Source: Ampelomyces quisqualis (Eukaryota > Ascomycota > Dothideomycetes > Pleosporales > Phaeosphaeriaceae). Taken from it: DNA of 64,000 nucleotides. This document shows, piece by piece, positions 22,990-35,300 of the stretch. How positions within the stretch are numbered: position 1 is the first letter of the stretch; the number at the start of each line of letters is the position of its first letter. A model generated the notes under the pieces. It was not told the DNA's origin, searched no databases, and saw only the letters and a list, made by a program, of their open reading frames with translations. Both the position numbers and the translations under genes were made by a program. The DNA is taken from contig JAGTXZ010000005.1 in assembly GCA_018398575.1 (NCBI GenBank), positions 744,001 through 808,000 of the forward strand, read 5' to 3'.

Positions 22990-25871
22990 CCTATTCTTTG
23001 TGTACGCAAACTAAATAGAGATATACGCATCTGTGTAGACTACTAGAAGATTAACGCCCTTACGCGCAAGGACGTCTATCTAATCCTTTGCATTAATAAG
23101 CTGCTATTACGTCTTTCTAAAGCTAAGATCTTTACTAAGTTTAACATCTAGGCTGCCTTTAACAAAATTTGTATAGATCCTAACTCTAAAGAGTATACTA
23201 CTTTTTAGACCTGTTATAGTACATACAAGTGTAAGGTTCTTTCTTTTGGCTTGTATAATAGGCTAGCAACGTATTAGCGCTATATAAATAATATACTAAT
23301 TAATTATCTTAACAATTTCTGCATTGCGTATCTTAACAACATTCTAATCTACTTAGAGGATATAAACTTACATTAGGAACACGTCTAAAAGGTCTTAGAG
23401 CGCCTATATACTGCAGGACTCTAAGTAGATATTTAGAAGAGTAAATTCTATGTAACCTGCACAAAGTATTTAGGCTACGTTTTAATAAATTAGGGCACTA
23501 AAGTTAACCCTAACAAGGTAGAAGCACTCTAAAACTAGGCTGAACCTACTACAGTTACTAGCGTTAAGTTATTTCTTAGTTTTGCTAGTTTCTATTAACA
23601 GTTTATTAAGAATTTCTCCTGTGTAGCTAAACTAATTCTAAAGCTTTAAAGTCCTTTTACACTGTTTAAATAGACTACAGACTGCTAATAGGCTTTTGAT
23701 TAGATTAAAGCTTTACTCCTAGCTATTCCTACGCTATCTTATTTCTATCCTAAGTATAACACAAAGTTAGAAACTAACGCGTTAGATAGAGTAATAGCAG
23801 GAGTACTCTCTTAGAAGTACTCTAACAATAAGTAGTATCTTGTAGCCTTCTATAGTTACACTCTATCTAGGGCTAAGCTTAATTAAGAAATACACAACAA
23901 AGAACTTTTTACTATCCTAAAAGCGTTTAAAAAGTAGAGAGCTAAACTTACCTCTATACAGAGTTAAATCTAGGTGTATTTAGATTACTACTTCTTAGAA
24001 TACTTTATAACTACTAAGGTTCTTAATGCACGTTAAGCACAATAGGCAGAGATTATTACTCCTTTTAATTTCTGTATTAAGTACACGCTTAGCAAGCTTA
24101 ATAAGCAAGCTAATATCCTAAGCTAAAGGAAATAGAACGTTAGCAAGGTTAAGGCTGCCTAACAAGACAACAGATCTTGTGTACTTCTAGGACCTAAACG
24201 CCTAAACCCTCTAGTTAACTCTAAACTAGCTTAGAACTACGTTTGTAACTAGCTAGAGATTAATATTTTAGCTATTTTAGTTTAATCTATTAGTGCTCTT
24301 CTAAATCTTAACTTGTTAGAACTAATTAAAGCTCTGTTAGCAGAGAATTGCTACTTCTTTAAGAAAGAACACCTTACGCTACTACAGCTGTATTATATCT
24401 AAGAAGGACTACTACTATATTACTTACGCCTATATGTACCTAGGAATTCCTCTTTGTACACTTAACTAATTAGAGAAGCTTACAATTAGGTATCTACTGC
24501 CTACCTAAGCGCTATAAAGACGTATTAGCTCCTAGCTTAGCAATACTACTAGAAAGGCATAAAGGCTACATGTAAACGCTATGTACAAAACTGTATTTCC
24601 TGTTAAAGATTTTATCTAAGACAGCTCTAATCCTAAGGGTTTCTCTATCTGTTACTAATTCCTAACAGGCCTATGCAGTATTTGTGTATAGATTTTAAGA
24701 CATTCTTAACTAATTAGCATAGCTATAATTAAATTATAGTTATTATTAATTGCCTATTAAAGCAAGCTATCTTTATCCTATGTTATAAGACTATTAACGC
24801 CTAGAAAATAGCTTATTTGTTTATTTAATAGGTATACTAATTTAGCTACACGCCTAAAAGCATAGTGTCTAACTGCAGCTCCTAGTTTGTGTCCTAATTC
24901 TAGTCTAAGTTCTGTAAGATCCTAGGCGTGTAAATTAAGCTTTCTACAGCCTACTATAAACAAACTAATAGACAAACTAAGATTATAAACAAGTATATTA
25001 ATTAACAATTAAGGCTCTTTGTGTCTTACTACTAGAACAACTAGAGTAACCTCTTGCTAATAATTAATTAAGCTTAAGCTACACTGCTGCACTCTGCAAT
25101 TAGTATAGTACTATACTAGCTTCTATTTAGATCTAAACTATAACAGAGCTAGGATTAAGCATTATTTCCTTTAAAACATAAAGATATAAATGTTAAAAAT
25201 GCCTTAAGCTTAGCTACTTGCATGCATAAAGCCTAGCGCACAGCTAAAGACAATATAGAGAAGGCGCAGCAACAAATAGCTACTAAAGTAAACAAATATT
25301 ATTAACCTGTTAATTAGGCAGTAGGTAACAAAGTTTACCTCTTAACCTAAAACCTATCTGTTACCTGCTTAAGTTGCAAACTTGCTAAATTGTAAGAAGG
25401 CCTCTTTAAAGTTCTAAAACAAGTTAGCTATTTATTTTAACTAAAGCTACCTAAAGGATCTAAGATCTATAACGTGTTTGCTCTAGATGTCTTCTGCAAG
25501 GACCTTAGCAACTCCTTAGCTAGTTAGCTAAGCCTAAACCTATCTAGCATTCTAATTTAAGGCGTTAAAGAATAGGAAGTTAAAGAGATCCTAGCTAGCA
25601 AGCTATACTACTCTATCCTAAAGTATTGTGTAAAATAAGTAGGCTATAATCCTAACTCTACCTAGTATAATGCCTTAAACTTTATAGGCGCCTTACACAT
25701 GCTGTAAGCGTTCTATAAACGCTATCTAAAACAGCTAGAACTTCTACAAGCGTTAGCTAAATAGATTACAGTATAAGAAAAAAGAGTTAAAAATCTTATA
25801 GTATTGCAAGACAATTATATTAGAGAAATTAAACTTAATATTGCAACTACTACACTAGTAGGTAACAGCTA

Positions 25872-26576
25872 TTAACAATAAGAGTCTTACTCTTCTATTA
25901 GATCTAACAGCAGACTGTTGTTGCTACTAGTAGGACGTTCTTAATTGTTTAAATCCCTAGGTGCAGACACTAACGCACTACCTAGTAGTCTTTTGTTCTA
26001 GCCTTGCTTGCTGCAAGTACTAGCCTCTTGCGCTGCCTTTTGCGCCTTCTTCTACTCTGCTAACTAATTGGCCCTTAATACTATTATAACATCTACTAGC
26101 TAAGTAACTACACTAGTTAACTCTACTGTACTCTTCTTAAGCAACCTAACCTTCTTAGCTATTACTCTAACCTCTTTAGCTAGCTCCTCCCTCTAGTAAT
26201 AAGCGCTAACTAACAAGTTAGCGTTATTTATATTAGCTACTTGTGCAGTGCCTACTTGCACAACAGCAGCTAACTAAAATGCTGCCTCTTTAACAGCAGC
26301 CTCTTGCTCTAACACTACCTTGTTAGACTTGTCTTTACCTAAGGCAGCAAACCTGCAGTTAAGGGCCCTAAAGAGGCTATTATACTTTTAGCCTGCATAT
26401 AGAAAAACTAAGTAACACTTCTTATTTAAGAGTGTGCAATAAGCACACTTCTTAGACACGTCTAAATAGAATCTAAACTTAATATTAAAATAGCTGCAGG
26501 TAAAAGCTCTTGCAGCCTGCAGGCAAATAACCTAATAGGCTAAAGAATAAGCTCTAAGAGAGACAGGAATAGGCAT
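25872..26576 (-). pseudogene. Antisense accessory frame of chromovirus copy 1
   Basis: Same 705-nt frame as in copies 2 and 3, start ATG preserved at 26576-26574. Cys motif reads KKCAYCTLLNKKCY. Stops are TAG/TAA only. Frame and length are unchanged relative to the other copies. Confidence 0.6.
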
Positions 26577-26899
26577 TGTATGTATCTACTATACAGTTAG
26601 CTAGTAATTAAGAAAGGACAAGGCTTAGATAGCTTTAGGTATACAAACGTAAAGGAGAGAGTGTAGAAAAGCAGTATACTAGAGGGCTAGCCTTGTATAT
26701 ATGCTTAAAAAGCTTAAGGTAAAGTTAGAAATATTAAACGCGCTAGCGCGCTAATTAAAACAACAATAAATAGCTATATTACATTATCTCAAAATAAACT
26801 TAAGGTAAATAAGAGTTTACAACAATTTAGAGAAGTATCTAAAACAACACTAATGCAGACCCAATTAATAGAAACTATTAATTTTAAGAAGAGGGGTAA

Positions 26900-27198
26900 T
26901 GTAACAAGTATATGCAAATACATGTTATATCTAATACTTTATAAAGGCTTAGTAACAGAGCATGTAGAAAGCTAGTAGATTAGAACTAAAAGCGCTCTAA
27001 TAGCGCTCTAACTTAGCTGCTACGCCTACTATAAATATAAGCCTATAGTATAGATAGAGGACAAGTTTCTCTTGTCCTTCTGTACAAGACCTATAGGTGT
27101 ATAGCTAATCTAGAATCTCTGCTACAACACGCACTTCTATATGCCTCTAATACGTATCTAATTTAATCCTAATAGCTGTACCTACCTGCGTTAATACA
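26900..27198 (+). repeat. 3' LTR of chromovirus copy 1
   Basis: 299 bp, TGTAACAAGT...GTTAATACA, followed by GTAGG. Confidence 0.93.
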
Positions 27199-27203
27199 GT
27201 AGG

Positions 27204-28990
27204 TAGGCACTATTGCACGCAACGCTGTTATGCTGCAGTTAATAAGTACTTAATTAGTGTTTAGTATTACCTATAGATATTTCTCTGCATTCTAGCCCTT
27301 AGTTTAATACTTTGTACCTTTTTAAAAGTAGAATATAGATTTTAGTATATTGTAGTTTATAGAGTGCATAGTGTTAATAAGAAAACTCCTTAGGAAATAA
27401 AGGGTTAGAATATTAACTAGGATAGACTAACAGTTAATACCTAGGTCTCTTTTAAGTACCTTAAAGCTTCTCTTAGTCTTGTCTATTTGCTAGTGCTACT
27501 TAATTTGTTAAATCTGTTCTTACATATTTACGTTAATAGTAGCAGCTGTGTTATCTATATGTAAGTAGAAGTACTTACTACCCTTGCCTATTGTTTTACT
27601 AAACGTACACATATAACAGCTTTGTTTTGCCTTTCTAGAATATTTTGTACCTATAACATCTACAATTACTAGTCTGTCTCTAGTAACTAAGATTAGGTAG
27701 GCTTTAAGCGTAAAATCTATGTTTATTGCCCTATTGTAAGCATAAACTTTCTAACGCAACTTGTATAGCTCTATAATCAATAGGTTAAGCTATGTATTAG
27801 TATAGTCTTTGTTAAATCCTCTAGGTATAATATAGGTAGTTAACGCGTTTAATGCGTTATCCTTTACTAATAGATATAGGTTAAGGACGTATATTATAAC
27901 AGGCGTAACGCTTTAGCGTTTCTTTAAGTTTTTAACTGTGCTAACAGCGTTAAGTGTAAGACGCATAGCCAATTTGCAATAATCTTAGAAATATCTATAT
28001 TTCTAGTATTTCTAAAACCAGCTTCTATTAAATATATTAGTGCAAGCTCCTGTGTTAGGCTAGGATAGATTAAATGTTGCCTAGTATGCTAATAGCTGCA
28101 CTAAGTGTATAGCATAGCTATATTAAAGTTAAAGTTATAGAATAAGTAGTAGGTATTTAAAGGTATACCTTAGTTGCCTGTTATTGTTGTATTACTACTA
28201 GTTACAAACTAGGCATACTAACATAGTAAGCAGTCTGCCTGTGTACGCTATATATCTATCTATACAGTAGTGCATAAAAATAGGTTAAATAAGGTTGCTA
28301 ACTAACTTGCTAAGTATCCTGTAACTTGTCTGTGTAGGATTACTAATATCTACATTATAATACGTCTTAAGTACTACACAAATTCTTCTTATCTTCTCTC
28401 TTAGTGTGCTATAAAAGGTATTAAACATATCTAGATCTTCTATATATATGTTATTTTTGTCCTTAGTTAAAGCAGTAGGTATTTTTTCTATCTAATTATA
28501 TATGCCTAGATAGTCTTCTTTATCTACGTTTTTATTAACACTATTCTAATCTAAAGAGCTAAAACTTAGTATAGGCTCTAAGACAATTGCTCTATTATCT
28601 TAGGTTTGTGTATCTTTATTTGATATTAAAACATCTAACAATCTATTAGTGTTAAAAGAAATGCTATAGCAATAGCAGGCTGTTTTATAGCGCTTTTTTT
28701 GTTTAGTTATAATAAAGTAGGCAGCGCCTCTGTGCAATAGTAACTAGCATTTACACTACACCCTTTGTAAGCTGTGTATTAACATAGTAGAAACGTTTAG
28801 ATAGTAGACATACTAGTTATCTAACTACGTGTGTTAATTGTGTGTGTAAGAGAGCAGTAAGTGCCTATAGTAAGGTAAGAGATGTATTAAGCAGGAACAC
28901 GCAAGTCCCTTACTACAAGAGTAGTAACTTTTATAATAGCTAGCTTTCTTGTAACGCACAGAACTATAGTTCTGTATTAATTAAGTCTGC
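27204..28990 (-). pseudogene. Tnp2-like (CMC/CACTA) transposase, N-terminal and catalytic part
   Basis: One continuous minus-strand frame of nearly 600 codons, broken only by TAA/TAG at apparent Gln/Trp sites. Features in order: a Cys/His-containing start (about 28780-28740), IDRYIAYTGRLLTMLVC..C zinc-ribbon-like stretch, LAMRLTLNAVSTVKN (the usual LDG box, Asp mutated to Asn), TPVIIYVLNL, IPRGFNKDYT, LIIELYKLRWKVYAY, then FTLKAYLILVTRDRLVIADV (the GDxPA box with the second catalytic Asp) and CYMCTF (CxxC). This order is characteristic of Tnp2-type transposases of CACTA and related elements. The frame continues into 13001-11950. The combined length of about 950 codons fits the family. Confidence 0.65.
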
Positions 28991-29679
28991 GTGCAGCCTT
29001 AGGCTATACGTAGTACTAGTTAACTAACTAATTTAGAATTAGATGCTAGTAGAACTACTGCAAACTAGTGTTATAGAATTAACTCTAAAGTTAAACGTAT
29101 TTTCTTAGGCATTAGCTTATATTTTGTGTAGTAGCAGCTTATAAGCTCCTAATACTAAACTGCAACAAACAGTTAGTTTATTTTAGTTAAAGATACTTAT
29201 AAATCCTCTAACTACTCCTTTTAAACGTTTACTATTGCTATATATCTGCTAACTATGTAATATTCCTACTACACCTTCTACTACACCTGCACCTCTAATC
29301 TAACCAAAACCTACACGTACTATCTTAGGGTATAAATGCAAGCAGACTAGCAATAACTATCCTAACAACACACTTTTGTTCTTAGACCTAGCTATTGTGT
29401 TGTCTTATATAGCACAGATTCTTTAACATTTGCCTTTAGATTATTACTGTTCTTAGAAGCTATTTTTGTTCTAAGTAGTTAGGGCAGCAGGTCTCTTGCA
29501 GAAAGATATAACAATTTATTGCTAGAGAATTGCACAGGGCATAGCTAGTTACGCTAGTGCAGATTATATCAAGCGTAATACTATACTCTAATCTCTTATT
29601 CTTCTCTTGTTAGGCAGAATCTACGCTGTACAGTACCTAAACTATAACACTTATAATTAGATTACTTAGATAATTTAGC

Positions 29680-30480
29680 TTAATACAAGTGCAACTTAGA
29701 TTAAAGATAACTAGAAAAGAGACATAGCTTTACAGATAACACACGCATTATAGTAGTAGGATATAAGCATATATTACTTGTGCAGTCTAGAAGCTGTGTA
29801 TTCTGTAGTGTTTAATACGTATTTCTTAATGTTATTTACTTAGTAGTGCTGTAATAATCTTAGGATAGAGATAGTTCTATTAGAGGCTTATAGCTTTTTG
29901 TAGCATAATATTTTAAAGCTATAGACAAACTTTTTTGCACAGAAGAGGAAGGCTTACAAGGCAGAAGATTTGTACAGAAATTCTACTAAAGGCCTTATTT
30001 GTAAAGTAGATAAAAGAGGGCTATAATTTAATAGATGCGTACAATCAGCTAGTTTGTGTAGATCTAACACGTTAATAGGTTAACTTAGTTATATTGCAAT
30101 TGCTATAACTGCAGATACATGCTCTCTTCTATTAGCTAAATTGCAATAGTTATAACTTATTATAATTTCTTGTAATGTATAATGTTATACTAGTTACTGC
30201 GCAGCTGCAAATATACGCTTACTCTTACTATAGTAAGGCAAGGCACTAGCTATCTTAAGCTACCTACTTAGTTTCTCTATCTTTTTAACACTAACGCCTA
30301 CCTTAACGCTAGCTTTGCTACGTATCTCTGTTTTCTTTACAAGTCTATTCTAATTACTGTAGGACTTAGCTGTTACTGCTATCTTAACACTAAAGTTTGC
30401 TACATCTACTAAGTCTTTTCTGCCTGTTGTTAGGCTACGCTAACTACAATAGAGTTTAACAGAGGCGTACTGCTATAGTA
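29680..30480 (-). pseudogene. Degraded second reading frame of the CACTA element
   Basis: A minus-strand frame of about 267 codons with far fewer stops than expected for DNA this rich in TA. It reads GRKDLVDVANFSVK, then a Lys-rich part (RLVKKTEIRSKASVKV) and a Leu/Tyr-rich part (LNYSPLLSTLQIRPLVEF). I recognise no family. It lies upstream of the transposase on the same strand, so it may be a second element gene (many CACTA elements have two) or an N-terminal extension. Confidence 0.35.
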
Positions 30481-30830
30481 ACTTAGCTATATCTGCTAAG
30501 TCTTTTCTACCTGTTGTTAGGCTATGCTAACTACTGTAGAGTTTAATAGAGGCGTTCTTCTAAGTATATTAGCTACATCTGCTAAGTCTTTCTTTCTTGT
30601 TATTAGACTATGCTAACTACTTAATATTTTGGCTAGAGCGTACTGCTGCAGTACAAGCAGGTTACTTAGCTATATTTACTAAGTCTTTCTTTCTTGCTGT
30701 TAGACTATACTAACTACTTAATATTTTAACTAAGGCGTACTGCTACAGTATAAGCAGGTTACTAAAGCTGCGCAGCAAAAGTAAGTTACTAAAGCTGCGC
30801 AGCAAAAGCAAGTTACTAAAGCACTCTCTA
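30360..30830. repeat. Imperfect tandem repeats, about 80-115 bp units
   Basis: Four units containing CT(A/G)CTAAGTCTTTCT...GTTAGRCTA...CTAACTAC, then short repeats of GTTACTAAAGCTGCGCAGCAAAA (two to three copies). On the minus strand the units encode repeated (G/K)RKDL(A/V)D motifs. They overlap the start of the degraded frame at 29680-30480. Confidence 0.6.
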
Positions 30831-31879
30831 CAGTATAGTAGATTACTAAAGCCTAGTAACGCCTAGCTAAACGTTTATATAGTCTTCTAGATATCTAAAC
30901 GCTTTATGCAACAACAGAAAGTAACTTGCTATCTTAGTACGCAGGTATTAATCTGTCTAACCTAAGTAGTCTAACTAGCTGCCTTTATAGTTACTTTAAA
31001 TTGTCTTGCGCTTTAGCTTCTGCTTAGTCTTTATTAGGGTGTTTGTACTAAGCCTAGAGCTTACTAGACACAACCTTATACTATTGTTGCTTAGGCTTTA
31101 GCCTATTAGGTACTTGCGCCTAATTATAATAACTGCTGCCTTAACTTAGCGCGTCTATGTTAAACTAAACACATAATTTGTACCTCTGCGTACTAGTATA
31201 GTAGGAAGTATAAGGTTTAAGTTAATCCCTGCTTAATCTTTTAAGTACTGTGTTTATTGTTAGTAATTGTGTACAAAGATACAGCGCTAAGAAACATATT
31301 TCTTATACTTAATTTTGTGTGCGTGTTCTTTTGCTAGCAGAGTTTAGTACAATATTGCAAGGGCACTTGCAATACTTGTTACTATTGTTGTTAATAGTAA
31401 CAGTTGTAGTTACTAGTAGCTGCAGAATAGACTTGTAGTTTTTAGTTATAGGTAGGCTTACCTTGTACTAGTTAACCTCTATCTTGCAAAGCTCTATTGT
31501 GTTATTTTAGTCCTAATTCTAAGGCTTTGCCTTGTAATAAGCTGCCTACAGGTAGGCACGTTCTGCACAATGTGTGTATTCTTTTAATAAGTTTTCTTCT
31601 AAGCAGTGCAGTGCAATAGAATTAGTGCTGTTAGAAGTTAACAACTTTGTTATAGACGCTATCTTATTTAGTTTACTAACGTAGCTGTTCTAGTTGTTAG
31701 CAATAGGTATAAGCAAGGCTAGGGCTTATACCTAGCTCAAGAGATTTGTAGTTAATAACTAGTGTTACTATTAGCTTAAGTTCCTGTTAGGCTCTATTAC
31801 TTTTTATGTAGTATACTTAAGAGCTAGCCTATCTATTGTTAGAGCTTTACTTTTATAAAACTATAACTCTACGCAATAG

Positions 31880-32178
31880 TGTAACAAGCACATGCAAACA
31901 CATGTTATATCTAATACCTTATAAAGGCTTAGTAACAGAGCATGTAAGAAGCTAGCAGATTAGGACTAAAAGCGCTCTAACAGCGCTCTGACTTAGCTGC
32001 TACGCCTACTATAAATATAAGCCTATAGCATAGATAGAGGACAAGTTTCTCTTGTCCTTCTGTACAAGACCTATAGGTGTATAGCTAATCTAGAATCTCT
32101 GCTACAACACGCACTCTTATATGCCTCTAATACGTATCTAATTTAATTCTAATAGCTGTACCTACCTGCGTTAATACA
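31880..32178 (+). repeat. 5' LTR of chromovirus copy 3
   Basis: 299 bp, TGTAACAAGC...GTTAATACA, preceded by AATAG. Contains the near-palindrome GGACAAGTTTCTCTTGTCC at about 32039-32057. Confidence 0.95.
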
Positions 32179-32399
32179 TTACAAGAGAAACTTTGTCCTA
32201 CTAGTAATAGTATTTAGATAATATTGCTATTTACTTTTAAAAAGATTGCGTTAAAACGTCTAGAACCTTATCTAAATTAGATCTGTTTGCAACCTTAAAT
32301 CTATTAAACACAGTTAAGATCCCTTAGATCTTCTAACAGCTAAAGCCTTTAGGTTTAGATCTTCCTATTAACACAACAGTTAGAATTACTTTGGAAAAG

Positions 32400-35300
32400 T
32401 TGCGTTTAGCGCTACAATAGAAACTTAGAGACTATTAATAACCTAGGAGTATTAGAGGCAACGCTAATAACTCTCTCTAAAGAACTAACTCTAGAAGCCT
32501 TCTTTTAAGACGACTCTGTATTAACTGTAACAACCTAGCAATAGAGTGCTAAAGTAAAAAAGATAGACACTAAGGAACTTCCTTAGCCTAGAGCTGCACT
32601 AAATCTAACCTCTGCCTAAATAGAGGTTAATTAATTACAACAAGATTTAAAACAGGCTCTAGCAGAAATTAATTTCCTTAAGAAAGGACTAACTCTGTTA
32701 GTAGAACTAGACAAGCCTTTACTTACTACTAAATTACTCTAGAATAATTCTGCACCCTGCTGTTTATCTAATAGCTCTATATCTAAGTACTTATATTGCT
32801 ATAAGAGCTCTTGCTAACTTTAACAATCTAAGAAAACGCCTAATATAGACAATCTTAGCAATAGAAAAGATTTTACCTTCTGCTAATAGCAGGCCTTAAT
32901 CTAGAATTAACTTAAAATTAACTTAGATTACTATTAGACTAAAAGACAACGCATAGCCTTAGTATAGGGCTACACTACAGGATTAGCTAAGGGCTATCTT
33001 AAGCTACAATATTTATTAGATACTAATTAAGAGCAATTCTAGAACGCTAAGCAAATAGTTAAGCTACTTAAGTCCTACTTTATTACAGGCAATAAGGTAG
33101 CTAAAAGCTGTACAGCGTTTAATTAATTGCAGATAACAAAGAAGAAAACGTTTCTCTTGTTTAAAGCTAGGTTTTTAAGTTCTGCAGTTAAGAGACAAGT
33201 ACTCTCTTTAGAGTAGTTTTACTACTTGTAGACTAAGATTACGCTAGGGTTGCAAGCCCTTAACCTAGGATTTAGGCACTAATAGAAGAACTTATTTGAT
33301 TAGATAGTAGAACACCTTACTGCATACAATATAGAGCAGAAGAACAACCCTACACTAAGTATAACACTAGCTGCTGCTAAGTTGCCAATTAGGTTAGCCC
33401 TACAACAGAATTTGAAGCTAAATTAAACTACTACTACTAACGCTCTAACAAATTCTGCACTAGCCTATTAATCTATAATAGTGCGTCTTCTTATAAAGAC
33501 TCCTAAGCTAGAACAATAGAAGACCTCTAGTAGTTGTTACAATTGCAGTAAGCTAGAACACTACTCTAGTAACTGCACAAAGCCTTGTGTGCGTTAGATT
33601 AAAGCTATAGAAGTAGATAAGTATAAAGATGCTTAAGAGCAACCTAATCAGGAGGTGTATTGTATAGAAAATAAAAGCGCCTAAAAGGACACTCTTCTTT
33701 AGGCCTAAGCTGTTACAATTTATTCTACCTTAACCTTTCTTATTTGTTTTGCAGTCCTTATTTCTTTATGCCTATGCTTCTTTACAACTAAGGCCTTAGC
33801 TTACGCCTTAATACTCTTGTTAACACTAGTGCTTAAAGTTTCCTATTTTTAAATTTACAAATTGTTTTATCTGTTTCTAAAGCCTTATAGCAACCTATCT
33901 AGAAGCTCTCTTTCTAGGTTTAGGTGCGCAGCTTTAAGGATTAGATTACTTTTTTAGTTACTTAATATATTTAACTACACTTAAATATTAATAGCTAAAA
34001 GATTTTGAACTGTCTATTTCTTATCCTTAATCTTAGGTCTTAGGATTATATACTTAGCTTCTAATGGTTAAGACAATTTAAAATTTAATTAGACATAGAT
34101 AGGTTACAGTTTATTTAGCTATTTAAGTACCCCTGTTTATACAATCCTTTACCCTCTATTTCTACTATTCTATATTAAGCTACAGTACTAGCTACTGTCT
34201 ATCTTAATGTGCAACAACGCAACGCCTTATAGAAGAAAGAAGACTATTATATCTAAAACAGTCTTTACTGTTCTTCTTCTTCTATTTATTGTATTAAGAG
34301 ATACTTAAAGCTCCTATTAGCCTAAAAAATCTTAGAGATTTCTTATACCCTAACTAAGCAAACCCGTTTAGAGTCTAAATCCCCTCTAAGCACCCGCATA
34401 GCTCTTATTTCTGCCAATGCATTTTACTTTATTATAAAGAAGCCCTAGAACAAGTTCTTTACAACAAGCCTCTATAAGATTAACAAGATCTTTGCCTCTA
34501 AGGACAACGCAGACAATTAAAGCCAATTAGATAAGAGATTACCTACCTACTACTCCTAGTATTAGGATATATTTAGCAAGTTAGCAGCTAATTAATTGCC
34601 TTTTTACTATTTGTATAATTCTAAGATTGTCCTTAAAGAACTATTACTAAATGCGTTTAGTCCTCTGTACAAGCAGAATTAGGAGGAGCTTAAAGCTACT
34701 AAGGCCTACGTCTAGAAACACCTTTAGAAGAGTTTTATTAAGGCTAGCCAAAGCTCTTTTGCTTTACCTATTCTCTGTGTACGCAAACCAAATAGAGATA
34801 TACGCATCTGTATAGACTACTAGAAGATTAACGCCCTTACGCGCAAGAACGTCTATCTAATTCCTTGCATTAATAAGCTGCTATTACGTCCCTCTAAAGC
34901 TAAGATCTTTACTAAGTTTAATATTTAGGCTGCCTTTAACAAAATTTGTATAGATCTTAACTCTAAAGAGTATACTACCTTTTAGACCTATTACAGTACA
35001 TACAAGTGTAAGGTTCTCTCTTTTGGCTTGTGTAATAGGCTAGCAACGTATTAGCGCTACATAAACAATATACTAATTAATTATCTTAATAATTTCTGTA
35101 TTACGTATCTTAATAATATCCTAATCTACTTAGAGGATATAAACTTATATTAGGAACACGTTTAAAAGGTCTTGGAGCGCTTACGTACTGCAGGACTCTA
35201 AGTAGACATTTAGAAGAGTAAATTCTATATAACCTGCACAAAGTATCTAGGCTACGTTTTGACAAATTAGGGCACTAAAGTTAACCCTAATAAGGTAGAA

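Larger units (their letters stand above)
13002..27198 (+). mobile_element. Ty3/gypsy chromovirus copy 1, split by copy 2
   Basis: LTRs at 13002-13300 and 26900-27198 (299 bp, TGTAAC...AATACA), flanked by GTAGG (12997-13001 and 27199-27203). The body is 13302-15893 plus 22995-26899; copy 2 sits between, with its own CCTAT duplication. Without copy 2 the length is 7,096 bp, identical to the other two copies. Domain order is as in copy 3: gag with CCHC knuckle (degraded, about 14660-14705), protease, reverse transcriptase (about 23010-23600), RNase H, integrase, chromodomain (about 25560-25720), then an antisense frame and a purine tract (AAGAAGAGGGG) just before the 3' LTR. The insertion interrupts the CACTA transposase gene. 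Confidence 0.9.
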
